Source of the DNA: Lunularia cruciata
Lineage: Eukaryota > Streptophyta > Marchantiopsida > Lunulariales > Lunulariaceae
Assembly: GCA_948567375.1 (NCBI GenBank)
Contig: OX419759.1
Location: forward strand, 37,290,593 to 37,354,592
Reading direction: 5' to 3'
DNA length: 64,000 nt
Numbering within the stretch: the first letter of the stretch is position 1; the number at the start of each line of letters is the position of its first letter. Made by a program: the position numbers and the translations under genes. A model generated the notes under the pieces. The model had not been told where the DNA came from. It worked only from the letters and a program-made list of their open reading frames with translations, and made no database searches. Positions 12,150 to 24,955 of this stretch are shown in pieces.

Positions 12150-13574
12150 AGGGTACTTGAGGATTGGGCTATCAAACCATAAAGTCACAATTCTTATCAC
12201 TAACACCACCAACACTTCACATTTAGATACACCATCTTCTGATTATTGGGAGTCAGATTCAAAAGAAGGAGTTTCAGGTGTGGACACAATCATGGAGAGG
12301 AGACTTCCACATAGGAATATGAATCTGATTTCAATGTGTATCCCTTGTGTACTATGGATTTTTTGCCTAAGCCAAAGGTTTTAAAGGACCCATATAAATG
12401 ACCATTGACACTTGAGGAGATAGAGAGGAGGTTACCTACCCTCAAGTATGGTCCAAATGTTTTTAAGGAGGAGAAGGTAAGATTTGAGGAGATTTTCCGC
12501 AAGTTCATCCATGTATTTGCTTTCATTTACAAGGATCTAAAGGAAGTCACCTTGGAGGAGCACAAGATAGAAGTGAGTCACATGGGAGACCAATCCGCCA
12601 TAAGCAACATTGCATTAGCCCACCAATAGCTTTGGTTATGAAGGAGGAGATTGATAAGCTCAAGGAGGCAAGATTTATCTTTGAGATGGAGATTTCAAAA
12701 TAGGTGTATTAATTGTGATTGTGAAGAAAAAGAATGGAAAGCTTTGAGTATGTGTGGATCACAAGAAGCTCAATGTTATTACTAAGAAGGACTACTACCT
12801 GCTGCCATTCATTGGTGAGATCTTGGAGGAGGTTGCAAGTCATAAGAGGTACAGTTTTGGAGATGGTTATAGTGGATATAACTAAATCAAGATTGCACCA
12901 AAGCATCAACAACTCACCACATTCACCACACCTTGGGGAACTTACACTTTCAAGGTCATCCCTTTTGGGCTTTGCAATGCTCCAACCACATTCCAACGGT
13001 TCATGAACAAGGTGTTTGAACCTTTCATTGAGAAATTTGTGAGAGACTTCATTGATGACTTTTGTGTCTATGGGAGTAAGGAGGAGCACTTTGAGCACCT
13101 AATCAAGGTCTTGCAATACTTGGATGAGGCAAATGTATCACTCAACCTAGAGAAGTGCATTTTTAGATGTGTAGAACATCTACTTTTGGGGCACATCATC
13201 TCCAAGGTAGAATAGCAATTGATCCTGAGAAGGTGAGGAAAATCTCAGACCTTCCATTCCCTTCAAGCTTGAAAAAGTTATGCCAATTCTTGCAGATGGT
13301 TGGGTACTATAGGAGGTTCATCTTCTCATTTTCCAACAAGGCTTATATATTGATCATCTACATGAAGAAGGGTGTAGATGACATGATGATTTTGGAAGAC
13401 AAGGAGGCTCTCAAAGATTTTGAGAAGCTCAAGCAATCCCTTATTGTCGCTCCAATTCTTGCTAAACCTGATTGGAGTAAGCCTTTCATCCTCTACATTG
13501 ATGCTTCTAATATAGTTATAGGATGCACTCTTAGTCAATTAGACCAAGATGAGCATGATCATCCAATAGCTTAT
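12150..13574 (+). pseudogene. T1 reverse transcriptase and start of RNase H (interrupted by T2)
   Basis: The RT is recognisable in pieces across frames. The fingers/palm segment (VDHKKLN, YNQIKIAP, FGLCNAPTTFQRFM) runs about 12,640-13,010. The catalytic motif FIDDFCVYG is at about 13,036-13,062, with both Asp present. The connection and RNase H start (FILYIDAS) lies near 13,486-13,510. The frame is broken by stops and shifts. At 13,574 the sequence stops exactly where T2 begins; the rest of RNase H resumes at 39,866, and TTAT is present on both sides. Confidence 0.85.
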
Positions 13575-13972
13575 TGTAAAAGACCAAGACCAAGGAGAGA
13601 AATAGGAGAATGGAAACTCACATTGGAACATTTGAATATGGGAAAACTCCAAATTCCTAGCATGAGCTTTGGCTTTGGTATTTATAGGTGCATACAAGGC
13701 CCTTAAGAAGCTTCTCAAGAAGTTTCCTTGAGCCACTTTCTTAGAGTGCAAACCAAGCTAACTAGGAAGCTTCTCAAGAAGTTTCCTTTTAGAAGTTGCC
13801 TACTTGGCGTGCAAGCTAAGCTAGTTGGAAGCTTCTAGAAGCTACTTGCTTGGGTGCAAGTTAAGCTTGTTGGGAAAGCTTCCTAGATGCTTCTAGAATA
13901 TTCTAGACTAATTTGACTTATTCTCTACTTTTTAGCCTTACTAACTACGTCACTAAAATCCATATTGTTACA
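13575..13972 (-). mobile_element. LTR of gypsy element T2 (left copy, 3' LTR on minus strand)
   Basis: This copy runs from TGTAAAAG to TTGTTACA and matches about 39,465-39,865 along its length. TTAT precedes it at 13,571-13,574 and follows the other copy at 39,866-39,869. Several internal 'gaagcttctcaagaag'-like short repeats occur in both copies. Confidence 0.85.
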
Positions 13973-14149
13973 TATTCTTCCACCGTTAGTTGGTGACATC
14001 CTCGTCGCCATTGAAGCTTCAAACTCTTGGATGGACGTCTGTGCATTTTGGAGCTGAGAAAGAGGTTCCCATGTGGCATCATGAAGGGGATACCCTTTCC
14101 AAAAGACCTTGTACTCCGTATGTTATTGGTGTCCTCATTGAATGTGGCA

Positions 14150-15318
14150 GCGTGCAAGGATACGATCAACTTTGTACTCCTCATGATCATTGATAAGGAT
14201 GGGAGGAGGAGGAGATTTGACATGAGGAGAAAAGGAAGATGGGTTAGGAACAAAGGGTTTTAACTTGGAAATGTGAAAGATAGGATGGATGTGCATATGA
14301 CAAGGTAAAGCAAGTCAATAAGCAACAAGAGAGATGATTTGGGTGACATCAAAGGGCCTATCCAATTAGGGGCAAGTTTACAAACTTGGGTATCAAGTGG
14401 GAGGAGTTGGTTACTAGAGGATAGCATGACCTTATCACCAACTTCAAAGGTAAGATCACAACGATGGTGGTCTGCATATTGTTTTTGATGATTCTGAGCA
14501 ACAAGGAGATGAGATTTGGCTTGCTGGAGAGATTGGGATATGGTGGTCAAGAAGATTGAATTATGAGTGACCTGAGATGGAGGAGGAGCAAGAAAATAAT
14601 CTGGAACAAGCGGATCTTGGCCAAAATTGAGAAAGAAAGGAGAAAATCTGGTGCTTGCTTGTTTGGGATTATTGTAGGCAAATTCTATAACTACAAGACA
14701 TTCATCCCAATTGGTATGGTGGAGATTGACAAAGGCACGTAACATATTTTCCAAGGTACAATTTTCACATTTGGTTTATCCATCAATTTGAGGATAATAG
14801 GTTGTGGACAAAGCAAGCTCAGTGTAGAGTATCCAAAAAAAGTGCTTGCCAAAGCTTCTCAGTGAATTGAGAATCACGGTCGGAGATGAGTATACGTGAC
14901 ATCCCATGATGCTTGAAGACATTGTTGAAGTAGATTTCCACTAAGGTTGGAGCATCCATGGTATCAAAGGTTGGTGCCAAGTAGATTTGCTTATAAACTT
15001 ATCCACAAACACCACAATTTTTATGTGTCCTTGCTTTGTCTTGGGCAAGGATGTGATGAGATCCAAGCTCACGTATTCCTATCAAGGGGATGGAATGGGG
15101 AGTGGTTGAAGAAGTCTACTTGGCTTTTGGTTGCTGGGCTTGTTACGTTGGTAGCTCTCACATGATTAGACAAACTCTCAAACATTTTGTGTCATGTTGG
15201 GCTACCACCATCGGCATTGGAGGGTACCCAAGGTCTTGTCCACACCCATGTGACTAACCATTGGTAAATCATGGGCTTCTTGAAGATGCACAAGTCGGAG
15301 ATCACCTTTGGTTGGAAC
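14150..15318 (-). pseudogene. T2 integrase, C-terminal part
   Basis: Minus-strand reading from 15,318 resumes the integrase that is cut by T3. After removing T3 and one GAAC copy, the frame is restored across the junction (IYVP followed by KGDLRLVHLQEAHD, the zinc-finger region). The later open stretch 14,754-14,260 carries the end of the catalytic core and the C-terminal domain (ECLVVIEFAYNN, FSPFFLNFGQDP, EVGDKVML, NWIGP), typical of plant gypsy integrases. Stops around 14,760-15,200 show it is dead. Confidence 0.75.
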
Positions 15319-15692
15319 TATAACACCCATTTATGCATGTGTGTGGTATTGTGATATTTAGCTTGGTATTACAAGTACTTAAGAGATATTATTTATATAG
15401 AGATAAAGGATGGTTCTATATTAGTCATGGTTAGCTAAAGTTAGTCATAGCTAAGATAGAGTGGACCTTACTTTAGAGGAAGTAGAAAAGATGAGCACCA
15501 CTATTTTGGATTTTAATGTGTTGACTTGGTATTATTCCTAGGTGTTTGGCTTTGAGGAAAGAATTGAGAACTCTTGGGCCCGCAAGCCTTTTTGTTTTGG
15601 ATTCTTCTTTAGTCCAAGGATAGCCCATGTGAAGGAATCCTTGACTTAGTGGTTGGGTCAAGATAAGACCACATGCTTAGGGGAATATGCCC
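15319..15692 (+). mobile_element. Truncated 5' LTR of gypsy element T3
   Basis: It aligns with the first 370 bases of the family LTR (TATAACACCC start) and stops after 'gaatatgcccat'. It then joins leader sequence that lies about 2.6 kb further on in T1. The second half of the LTR and the adjoining leader are therefore deleted. GAAC at 15,315-15,318 pairs with GAAC at 21,697-21,700 as the target duplication. Confidence 0.8.
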
Positions 15693-16125
15693 ATATTCTT
15701 CACCAAGATTAGGAGGGAGAAGATCTAAGACCAAGGAGTTGTGTGAGGTTTGTGGAGTGGAAGGACTTCCAAAATGACATGAGTGTAGTGGAGTAAAAGT
15801 GCTTTTGGAGACTTTGGTGAAGGATCTTGGAGAGAGTCTTAGTACAGCTACAGAAATACTACCACCTTCATCAGCTAGTTCTCAAGATTAGTGATGGAGA
15901 TAATCTTTCAACTTATGGATAAACTATCCATGAGAGTTAGATTAATATGCACTCTAGGATTTGATGTTGTTATAGAAATCTTGGAGCAACCTGAACCTTT
16001 TGTGCTCCCTAAAGTGGATTATTCTCAGATGGTGTTAGTCATGTATATACTCTATTAGTAGTAGAGTGAGAGGAAAGAAAAGAGAAAAAAAAATTGAGAG
16101 AAAAGAAAGATAGTGGGGAGTTAAG

Positions 16126-17742
16126 ATGGGGAAACTTCCGGTTTTCTTTGGCAAGGATGGAGAAGATGTGGAGGCCTTTGTGACAGACTTCAAGAGAGCT
16201 TGCATAGGAAACAATGATAGGAGGAAGAATGAGTAGGCCTCATTATTACCAAATTTCTTTGAGGATGCAACACTTACATGGTATGAGTCAGAATACCAAA
16301 AGAGAGAGAGGAGAGATGGGAAAGAGGAGTCTTGGGAGACTTTGACTTCAGCACTCATTGAGAACTTTCTTCCTTATGAGAGTTATGAGAGATTGATGAG
16401 TGAGGTTACATTTCTCAAGCAAGGAGATGGAGAGAAAGTGAGAGTCTATGTGGAAAGAGTGGAAAAGTTAGAGTCCAGATTTTGCATAGTGTTGAGGAAG
16501 GGTGGAGATGATGTGGAGACTACTATGATTGTCATAGGGGCCATGCTCACCAAGAATTTTGTGGGAGGATTGAGACTACAAATTAGAAACAAAGTGAGAT
16601 ATGAGAAACCTTCTTCCAAGGTTGAAGCTATCAAGATCGCAATTCGTATGGAGGAGAGTTTGGAAGGGGATGAGAGTGATTTGGTGGTGAAGGAGGTTGT
16701 GAATCCTCCTCAAGGCTACAAGTATGGTGGAAATTCTGATACTTTGGTGGAAATGGTTGCACCACAAGTAGTAGTTGCTCCAGTTCTTGCACCTCTACCA
16801 AAAGATCCACTTCAAACCATCACAGAACAACTTGAGGATCTCAAGATCAATGTGGTGCAACTATGTGAGAAGAGAGAGGTGGATCAGAATGTAGGGAGAG
16901 GGCCTAGGAGTTATGGAAACTATCCATATAGAGGAGGTCAACCAGCCAACAATTTTAATGATAGAAATTGTTTTGGTTGTGGAGGAAGAGGCCATATCCA
17001 AAGGAATTGCCCAAATTCCACTTACCATGGAGGAAGGAGTTATGAGGGAGCCAATAGAGAGAAAGAGGGTGGTAGTGAAACCCAAGTGGCTCCTAATCCA
17101 AACAAAGGTAAGGGGATAGCATCCATAGATGTGGTGGAGAGCAAGTATGAGAAGGGAGAGTGCTTAAACTCCAAGCGTCTTAATTTGGAGCTTTTGGCAC
17201 AAGAGAAGAAGAGAGCTTGTTTTGTAGAGGATGTTCACTCTTCTCAAGGATTTACTCCAAGCAAGGATACTCCTATGTCTACTAGGAGCACTTGCACCTC
17301 AACACCATCAACAACAAAGACTCCAAGGAAGAAGTTGGGGATGGAGGATTTCTTGATTTCAAAGCAACAATGGAACTACAATGTATTGGAGGATGTTAGT
17401 AGTCATAAGGCTAACATCATAGTTGGCCAATTGATTGTTTTGAACCCTACCTTGAGAAAAGAGCTTAGAGTTGGTTTGAGTTCTACAAGGAGCAAGAGGA
17501 AGAAGAAGGCAAAAGCTCTTGTATCAATGGGGGTGGTGGATGCCAAGCCAGCACCATGGGAGGCTTGTGAATATGCCTCCAAGATTGATGTGAGAGTGAA
17601 TGGTCACAACATCAAGGATGCATTGGATGATGGAGGATCAGCAGTAAATGCCATGTCAAATAGGTTGATGAAGAAGTTGGGTATGATACCCTCAAGACCT
17701 TCAACATTTGTGGTGAGCATGGCAAACAAGCAACAAGTTTGA
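16126..17742 (+). pseudogene. T3 Gag and protease region
   Basis: The start at 16,126 is chosen because the frame from it aligns with T1 Gag. One TAG at 16,234 is the only stop before 17,740. The capsid-like domain spans about 16,240-16,800. The zinc knuckle (CFGCGGRGHIQRNC) is at about 16,975-17,015, with Gly/Arg-rich flanks as in nucleocapsids. A basic linker follows at about 17,480-17,520, then the protease region near 17,625 where the active-site triplet is replaced (LDDGGSA). Compared with T1, T3 is better preserved, consistent with a later insertion. Confidence 0.85.
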
Positions 17743-20700
17743 TTAATAGGGATGATGGATGAAGTGGTAGTTTCAGTTATAGGAGTTCAAAATCTCATGA
17801 CTTTCCAAGTCTTGAAGGATTCAAGCTATTGACTTACTTCTTGGGATGCTATGGTTGAGAGCAGCACGCACAATTGATCGATGGCACAAAGGGTACTTGA
17901 GGATTGGTCCATCAAACCATAGAGTCACTGTTCTTTTGACTAACACCACCAACACTTCACATTCGGATACACCATCTTCTGATTATTAGGAATCAGATTC
18001 TGAAGAAGGAGCTTCAAGTGTGGACACAAGCATGGAAGAGGAGACTTCCACGGAGGAAGATGAATCTGAATCTGATTCATATGTGTATCCTTTGTTTCCT
18101 ATGGATTTGGCACCTAAGCCAGAGGTTTTGAAGGACCCAGATGAATCACCATTGACACTTGAGGAGGTAGAGAGAAGGTTAGCTACCCTCAAGTATGGCC
18201 CAAATGTTACCAAGGAGGAGAAGGTGAGATTTGAGGAGATTTTCCGCAAGTTCATCTATGTGTTTGCTTTTAGTTACAAGGATTTGAAGGAAGTCACCTT
18301 GGAGGAGCACAAGATAAAGGTGGAGTCACATGCAAGACCAATCCGCCAAAAGCAATGTTGCATTAGCCCACCAATATCTTTGTTGTGAAGGAGGAGATTG
18401 ATAAGCTCAAGGAGGCAAGATTTATCTTTGAGGTGGAGAATTCAGAATGGGTGTCTCCAATTGTCATTGTAAAGAAAAAGAATGGCAAGCTTCGGGTATG
18501 TGTAGATTACAAGAAGCTCAATGATGTTACCAAGAAGGACTACTACCCATTGCCATTCATTGATGAGATCTTGGAGGAGGTTGAAGTCATAAGAGGTATA
18601 GTTTTGGAGATGGTTATAGTGGATATAACCAAATCAAGATTGCACCAAAGCATCAACAACTCACCACGTTCACCACACCTTGGGGAACTTACGCTTTCAA
18701 GGTCATGCCTTTTGGGCTTTGCAATGCTCCAGCCACATTCCAACGGTTCATGAACAAGGTATTTGAAGCTTTCATTGGGAAATTTGTGAGAGACTTCATC
18801 AATGACTTTTGTGTCTATGGGAGCAAGGAGGAGCACTTTGAACACCTAATCAAAGTCTTGCAATGCTTGGATGAGGCATATGCATCACTCAACCCAGAGA
18901 AGTGCATTTTTGGATGTGAAGAAGGTCTACTTTTGGGGCACATCATCTCCAAGGATGGAATAGAAGTTGATCCTGCAAAGGTGAGGAAAATCTCAAACCT
19001 TCCATTCCCTTCAAGCTTGACAAAGTTACGCCAATTCTTGGGGATGATTGGATACTATAGGAGAATAATCTTTTCATTTTCCAACAAGGCTTATGCATTG
19101 ACCATCTACATGAAGAAGGGTGTAGATTACATGGTGGTTTTGGAGGACAAGGAGGCTCTCAAAGCTTTTGAGGAGCTCAAGCAATCCCTTGTTGTAGCTC
19201 CAATTCTTGCTAAACCTGATTGGAGTAAGCCTTTCATCCTCTACACTGATGCTTCTAATGTAGCTCTAGGATACACTCTTAGTCAATAAGACCAAGATGG
19301 GCATGATCATCCAATAGCTTATGCTAGTAGGTAGATGGTTTCAGTAGAGAAGAACTACTCTGTCATGGAGAGAGAAGGGTTGGCAATGATCTTTGGTCTC
19401 AAGAAGTTTAGACACTACTTGATTGGAGGGAAAGCCATGATTGTCACGGATCACAAGGCTTTGAAGTACATCTTCAACAAGCCTAATGTTGAAGGGAGAC
19501 TAGCAAGGTGGATGATACTCTTGTCTGAGTATGACTACACCATTGAGGATAGGCCAGAAAAGAAACATTCAAATGTTGATTTGTTATCTAGAGCATATGA
19601 TCATGATGGAGATGAGCCAGTGGATGATTCCTTCCCGGATGAGGAGCTCATGACAATCTCAGTCACTCAAGAGGTTCCAATGAAGTACAAGGAGATTGTG
19701 GATTTTGAGACAAGAGGTAACTATCCAGAAAGGATGCATGCTAGGGAGAGGAAGGCCCTTGCAGCAAGATCTAGACCTTACATAATGGTGGAGGATATTC
19801 TTTTTCACCAAGGAGCAGATGGTCTACTTCAAAGAGCAATGGGTAAGGAAGAGTCTATCCTACTCATAAAGGACTTTCATGAAGGTTTAGTATGTGGAGG
19901 ACACTTTGCAAGAAAGGTGACTGCTTTCAAGATTCTAGATGCAGGTTACCATTGGAGAGGGATTTTCAAGGATTGTCTTGATTATTGCAAAACTTGTCAT
20001 GTTTGTCAAGCTTTTGCTAGAAAGTCCACATCCACTCCACCACTTAGATCAATTCCATTGCAAGGACCTTTTGAGAAGTGGGGAATTGATTTTGTAGGTC
20101 CTCTCAATAGAACCCCAAGGAACAATCGGTACATTATGGTAGTTACTGATTACCTTACCAAGTGGGTTGAGGCTAGACTATTGAGGGACAAGAATCAAGA
20201 TGAAGTGGGTAGATTTCTTTATGAACGCATTATCACTAGGTTTGGATGCCCTTTGGAGTTGGTTTCTGATAGAGGAGGAGAGTTTACAGGAAGCATTACT
20301 ACATCCATGCTACAACATTTCTCTATCAGACATAGAGTAACTACATCCTATAAGCCAAATTCCAATGGCTTGGCAGAGAGAACCAATCAGACCTTGTGCA
20401 TGATGTTGGCAAAAGATGCAGAAATGGAGGGGGTTAAACATCATTGGGACAAGAGGAGTCATGCAGTTTTATGAGAGTATAGGACAACCATGAAGAGCTC
20501 CATCGGATATTCTCCATTTCAATTGGTATATGGTATTGAGTCTACCTTACCTATTCACTTTGATCTTCCTACCTTCCAAAGCATTCATAGGAGACTGAAG
20601 AAAGCACAAGGAGGTGATGTAAAGAAGTCAAGGAAGGAACAACTCATGGGAGTCGGAAGAGGCAAGAGCAGTTGCTATGGTTCGAGTGGACCAAGCCCAT

Positions 20701-20952
20701 AGGAAACAAAAGGAGAGCTATGACAAGAGGCAAGGCAAGAAGAAGGTGGAGCCTTTCAAGGAAGGTGATTGGGTAATGTTGTTTGATTCCATTTGATTCA
20801 AGAGAGTGCAAAAAAAGTTTTTGCCTAAGTACTTTGGACCTTTCATAGTGGAGAAGGTGTGGGGCAATTACACCATGATCTCAAGGAGTTGGGAGGAAGA
20901 CACTTTGATAGGATTAACCATGATAAGTTGAAGATGTACCATAGAAGGTAGA
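17743..20952 (+). pseudogene. T3 pol: reverse transcriptase, RNase H, integrase
   Basis: The RT starts near 18,385. A one-base loss near 18,583 relative to T1 shifts the frame; RT resumes at 18,705 (MPFGLCNAPATFQRFM). The catalytic motif reads FINDFCVYG at about 18,799, one Asp changed to Asn. RNase H (FILYTDAS, then YSVMEREGLAMIFGLKKF and TDHKALKY) covers about 19,230-19,560, with two stops near 19,290 and 19,333. Integrase covers 19,860-20,950: the HHCC finger (H-x3-H not intact in spacing; CKTCHVC at about 19,988), the core acidic residues in GIDFVGP, VSDRGGEF and LAERTN, and a TGA at 20,472. No chromodomain is visible after the GPF segment. Confidence 0.85.
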
Positions 20953-20984
20953 GAGACCTTCACTTTGTGGACAAAGTGAAAACT

Positions 20985-20999
20985 TAGTCCGGGGGTAAA
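20985..20999 (+). other. T3 polypurine tract
   Basis: The run 'gtccgggggtaaa' directly precedes the TG of the 3' LTR. T1 has the equivalent run at about 41,509-41,521. This is the expected plus-strand priming site. Confidence 0.6.
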
Positions 21000-21696
21000 T
21001 GTAACACCCATTCATGCATGTGTGTGGTATTGTGATATTTAGCTTGGTATTACAAGTACTTATTAGATATTATTTATATAGAGATAAATGATAGTTCTAT
21101 ATTAGTCATGGTTAGCTAAAGTTAGTCATAGCTAAGATAGAGTGGACCTTACTTTAGAGGAAGTAGAAAAGATGAGCACCACTATTTTGGATTTTAGTGT
21201 GTTAACTTGGTATTATTTCTAGGTGTTTGGCTTTGAGGAAAGAGTTGAGAACTCTTGGGCCCACAAGCCTTTTTGTTTCGGATTCTTCTTTAGTCCAAGG
21301 ATAGCTCATGTGAAGGAATCCTTGACTTAGTGGGTGGGTCAAGATAAGACCACATGCTTAAGGGAATATAATATGCCCATGTGAATGGATATTCCTTTCT
21401 ACTTTTTGACTTTACTTGAATTTTAGTCTAGTAACTTGAGTTACTACGGTAATTAGTAACTTTGGTACGTAACTATTTCACAAGTATATAAACAAGGGGT
21501 GAGTAGGTATTCATCATCCTTTCATTTGCAACTATCTCTCTCTCATTGAGTTCTCTAGTGAGCAATGTCTTGAGTCTTGGAGTGTTAGCCTTGGAGGAGT
21601 ATGATGGAGTTGGAGTTCCTTGCCTTCTTAGTCCATGGTGCGTTACCATAATAGCCATTAGAGGTTCATCTTGAGTGAGAGACAGGCCGGCTCACA
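21000..21696 (+). mobile_element. 3' LTR of gypsy element T3
   Basis: A complete LTR of about 697 bases from TGTAACACCC to CCGGCTCACA, with TATATAAA at 21,485. It is followed by GAAC (21,697-21,700), the same four bases as on the left of T3. Confidence 0.9.
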
Positions 21697-22703
21697 GAAC
21701 ATAGATCCGATCCTCATGGAATAGAAGATCTTCCTTGAAGGAGAAGGTGTTGTACTCCTTGTCGCATGCTATTAGACAACCATGTACTATTTGGAAGAAG
21801 GGATCTTGTTGTAGAGTTGATTGAAACTTGTGTTTGACCTTGGGATCAATTAACACTATCATAATTGCTGTTATGATGAGAGGAAGAGACTTCAAATCAT
21901 GTTGTCATGATGGAGCATCAGGGATGATATGGAACCAACCTGGTTTGTACTCAAGTTTGATGTCAAACAATTGGAGTTGTTCCTCCTATTGATGATGTTG
22001 ACTCTTCATGTGTTTGAAATGTAAGGTCTACAACAATATTTTGTGATCAATTTCCATGATCACTTGTTTCCCTAAGAGATAATGCCTCCATATCTTTGTG
22101 GCATATACCAATGCAAATTGTTCTCGATCCCCAAGTAGAGTAATTTCTTTCAACCATATTTTTTTGGCAAGACACGAAGGCAATGGGATGTAGTCCATCT
22201 AGGAATTCCTATTGCAACACAACTCCAATTACAAAGTTAGAAGCATCAAAATCAACCACACGGGATAGATGAGGATCATATGGTTGAAGAATGAGCCTTG
22301 AAGACACCATATGTTTCAACTTCTAGAATGCTTCTTTGTGCTTGGTGGTCCACTAGAAGCTTGAGTTCTTCACCAAGAGGTCAATCAATGGTATAACCAC
22401 ATGAGCATGATAATGGATGAACCATCGATAAAAATTGGCCAGTCCATTAAATTCATGTACTTCTATAGCATCCTTTGGAGTAAGCCAATCAATAATGGCC
22501 TTGATTTTCTCCTCTTCTATCTTGATCCCCTCCAATGAGATCTTGTGATCCAAGAAGGTAACTACCTTTTGCCAAAATGCACACTTTGACTTCTTATAGT
22601 AAAATTGCTATTGTTGTAGTCATCTTAGGACTTCTTGCACACAATTCATGTGGTTTGCCTCTATCTTACTATAGATTAAGATATTATCCAAGAACACCAC
22701 CAC
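21697..22703 (-). pseudogene. T2 reverse transcriptase end, RNase H and integrase start
   Basis: Minus-strand reading from 22,703 continues the RT interrupted by repeat B: VVVFLDNILIYSK (catalytic pair changed to Asp-Asn), then a thumb/connection segment at 22,553-22,353 (LDHKISLEG, FNGLANFYRWFI). Degraded RNase H follows at about 22,300-22,050, and the integrase N-terminal region at 21,895-21,697 ends at the T3 insertion (EDRIYV). Stops separate the pieces. Confidence 0.8.
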
Positions 22704-24849
22704 GTTGTCATACTTTCCTTTTCTCTCTTTGGGAACACACAGGGTGCCTAGCTGTGGAGACTACAGATCAGAAGCTAGAGGTAAACCCGTAATGACTTGA
22801 AAAAACACACGTGTGACCCTTATTGTCGGAACCCTCCTTTCTCATGACTAATATTCTTGCTATCGAGAAGGATAGTACTAGGCAACCTGACATGTCATCA
22901 CAACACGCACTCCTAGTCTATTGGTCATCACTTCCAACATAATCAAGGAGAAATACACAGCACTCCTAGAAGGAAATAATTTGAGCACAACGCCCGCACA
23001 CCAATCCAAGCCAACAGGGCGTACAAACAAGCATACAAGTACAAAGAGGATCCAATCACAAGAAAAAGGCAACAACTCTCTGTAATTTTTGTCGGGAAAG
23101 AGCTTCAGAGCCTTTTTGCTCTATCATCAAGGTCATTCCAACCTGTACTCCAAGCCTCCTCCCATTTGTACTTCAAATCTCAACAAATTCCTACTTCATG
23201 TGGGGATTTTCTATGTCTTTTTTTTTGGGAAAAATTTGTGCAACTCATATGCAAGTAACTATTTCTACATAGCTTGGATTCAAGTGATCAAGGATTCAAT
23301 GGAAAGCCTGTAAAATAATCTTTCCAATGATATAAAATACACTTCAATCACATCACTACAACTCTCCTGAAAATCTCTCAAAGTTGGCCAGGGTTTTTTT
23401 TTACTTCACCCTAATTTCGAAATCTTCTTTTTAGGGTTTGCTCCTGGTTCTTGGCAAATTTTCCCCAAATTTCTGATTCAGAAATACAATTGATCCTCAA
23501 AAACACTCTGGAAACCTGAAACTCTTAGTCATAGTCACATGACATGAGACTTGATATCCAATCAAGATGAAAGGAAAATTTGCTCTACCGAGTTTATGAC
23601 AGTATTTTCAGCATGATTTTTTGCATCAGATTTCACTCTGCATAGATCTAGAACCACCCAAATTTTCCACAATAGCTGGTTGTGTTTTTCTCTAACCTCC
23701 TGCAAATTTTCGTAGCCTAATCCAACTCCAGTCTTTAGATGTGGATCAATTCTTGAGCTGTGCTAACTTGTGAGCTCTACAAACCCAGGTATACTCGATC
23801 CAAGATCCTGATTTCTCTATTTGAAGAATTCATATGAAACTTTCACAAAAAGAAGCTAAACCTATCCAGAAACAACTCTAGAAATTTTCATGAGGAAATT
23901 CAAACTGCAACTTGGGGAGTGACCAAACTCCAAACATGATCATCAGCTCTTCTCCAACACCTTACATCCCATAAGCTTCAACTTCAATCAATTGGATCTA
24001 ATTTGAGATTTATCCAAAACTGGAATTTATTGCACTCAGTACTGTAAGAACATTGTTTACTCTCCAATCTCACTGACAGATAGTAAAAAGGTCTCAAGAA
24101 GCTCCCTCAATTGACTACTTTGTGCTCTTGGGTATGAATTCAACCCCCCTTCACTCAATTGATCATATCCCTCTTATAATCAGCTCAAATCGAGTGATTT
24201 CTGTCTGAAAATTGTAGCCTGTTATTTCCTCTTTCCAACCATGTCCTCCATTCCTTGAATGGTCTCACCAAACTCCCCCGATGGTCAAAAAACGCCCGAC
24301 TTCCCTCTTGAGACCCAAGCTCTTGCACATTTGTCCTTTACTCTTTTTACTTTTTTACAAATGGACCCCACAACTCCACCTTGAAACTTATGAGCGTAAT
24401 TTTAGGCATTCCCCAACTATAGAAGAACATAAATTGTCAAGTCCCAAACATTCTCATAAGTCAGCACCGGAAGGACGATAAGATATGGATTTCCCATCAC
24501 CGACTCCACAAACATCATCCCGAAACATGCTACCAATCAATCCCGTAAGTCGTCACGGTGTAAAATCTAAAGCCTGATGAGAAAAGGATTCAGGAGTGGC
24601 AGATCGGGAGCATGGGACATCTCATGCTTGAATGCTTCCTCTGATGCTCTAACACTCACCCTCTGCTACAACTCTCTCCCAACTTCCTTCTCTCCTTGAG
24701 ACTCTCCAAACTAAAACACACCCGTCTCTCTACTCGCCCTCATCTTTATTCATTAGAGCCCTCAAATATGAGAAGATTGTAACTCACGTGGCCAATCACA
24801 TACATGTACATAGATGGCTCACATGGCAACATCTCATCCGTTGCATCTA
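22704..24849 (-). mobile_element. Repeat B, left copy, first part (interrupted by T4)
   Basis: The stretch starts GTTGTCATAC and is the inverted match of 37,113-39,256. Together with 34,772-34,851 it makes a unit of about 2,226 bases whose ends read GTTGTC...GACAAC. It contains no convincing reading frame. It splits the T2 reverse transcriptase between a Trp-Tyr codon pair and the following Val codons. Part of it (about 22,880-23,100) is similar to the T4 leader at about 33,130-33,350. It could be a solo LTR or a large non-autonomous element. Confidence 0.75.
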
Positions 24850-24954
24850 TGTCGTGCATATATACATCGCTACACAACATACATCGCTGTCAACATCATA
24901 CACTGTAAAAGCACAACTCACACATAAGTCATACATAGACTCTAAAGTGCCACA
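24850..24954 (-). repeat. 105-bp repeat, outer copy (T4 left end)
   Basis: The segment TGTCGTGC...GTGCCACA recurs at 25,407-25,511 with only a few transitions. It is bounded on the left by TCTA (24,846-24,849), which also follows T4 at 34,768-34,771. It lies outside what would be the canonical 3' LTR and is discussed as part of a permuted end. Confidence 0.85.
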
Positions 24955-24955
24955 A

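Noticed and set aside
23089..23313. Open frame in the left B copy with a counterpart in the right copy (38,872-38,669)
   Set aside because: The two translations diverge at stops and indels as fast as the surrounding DNA, so there is no sign of coding constraint.
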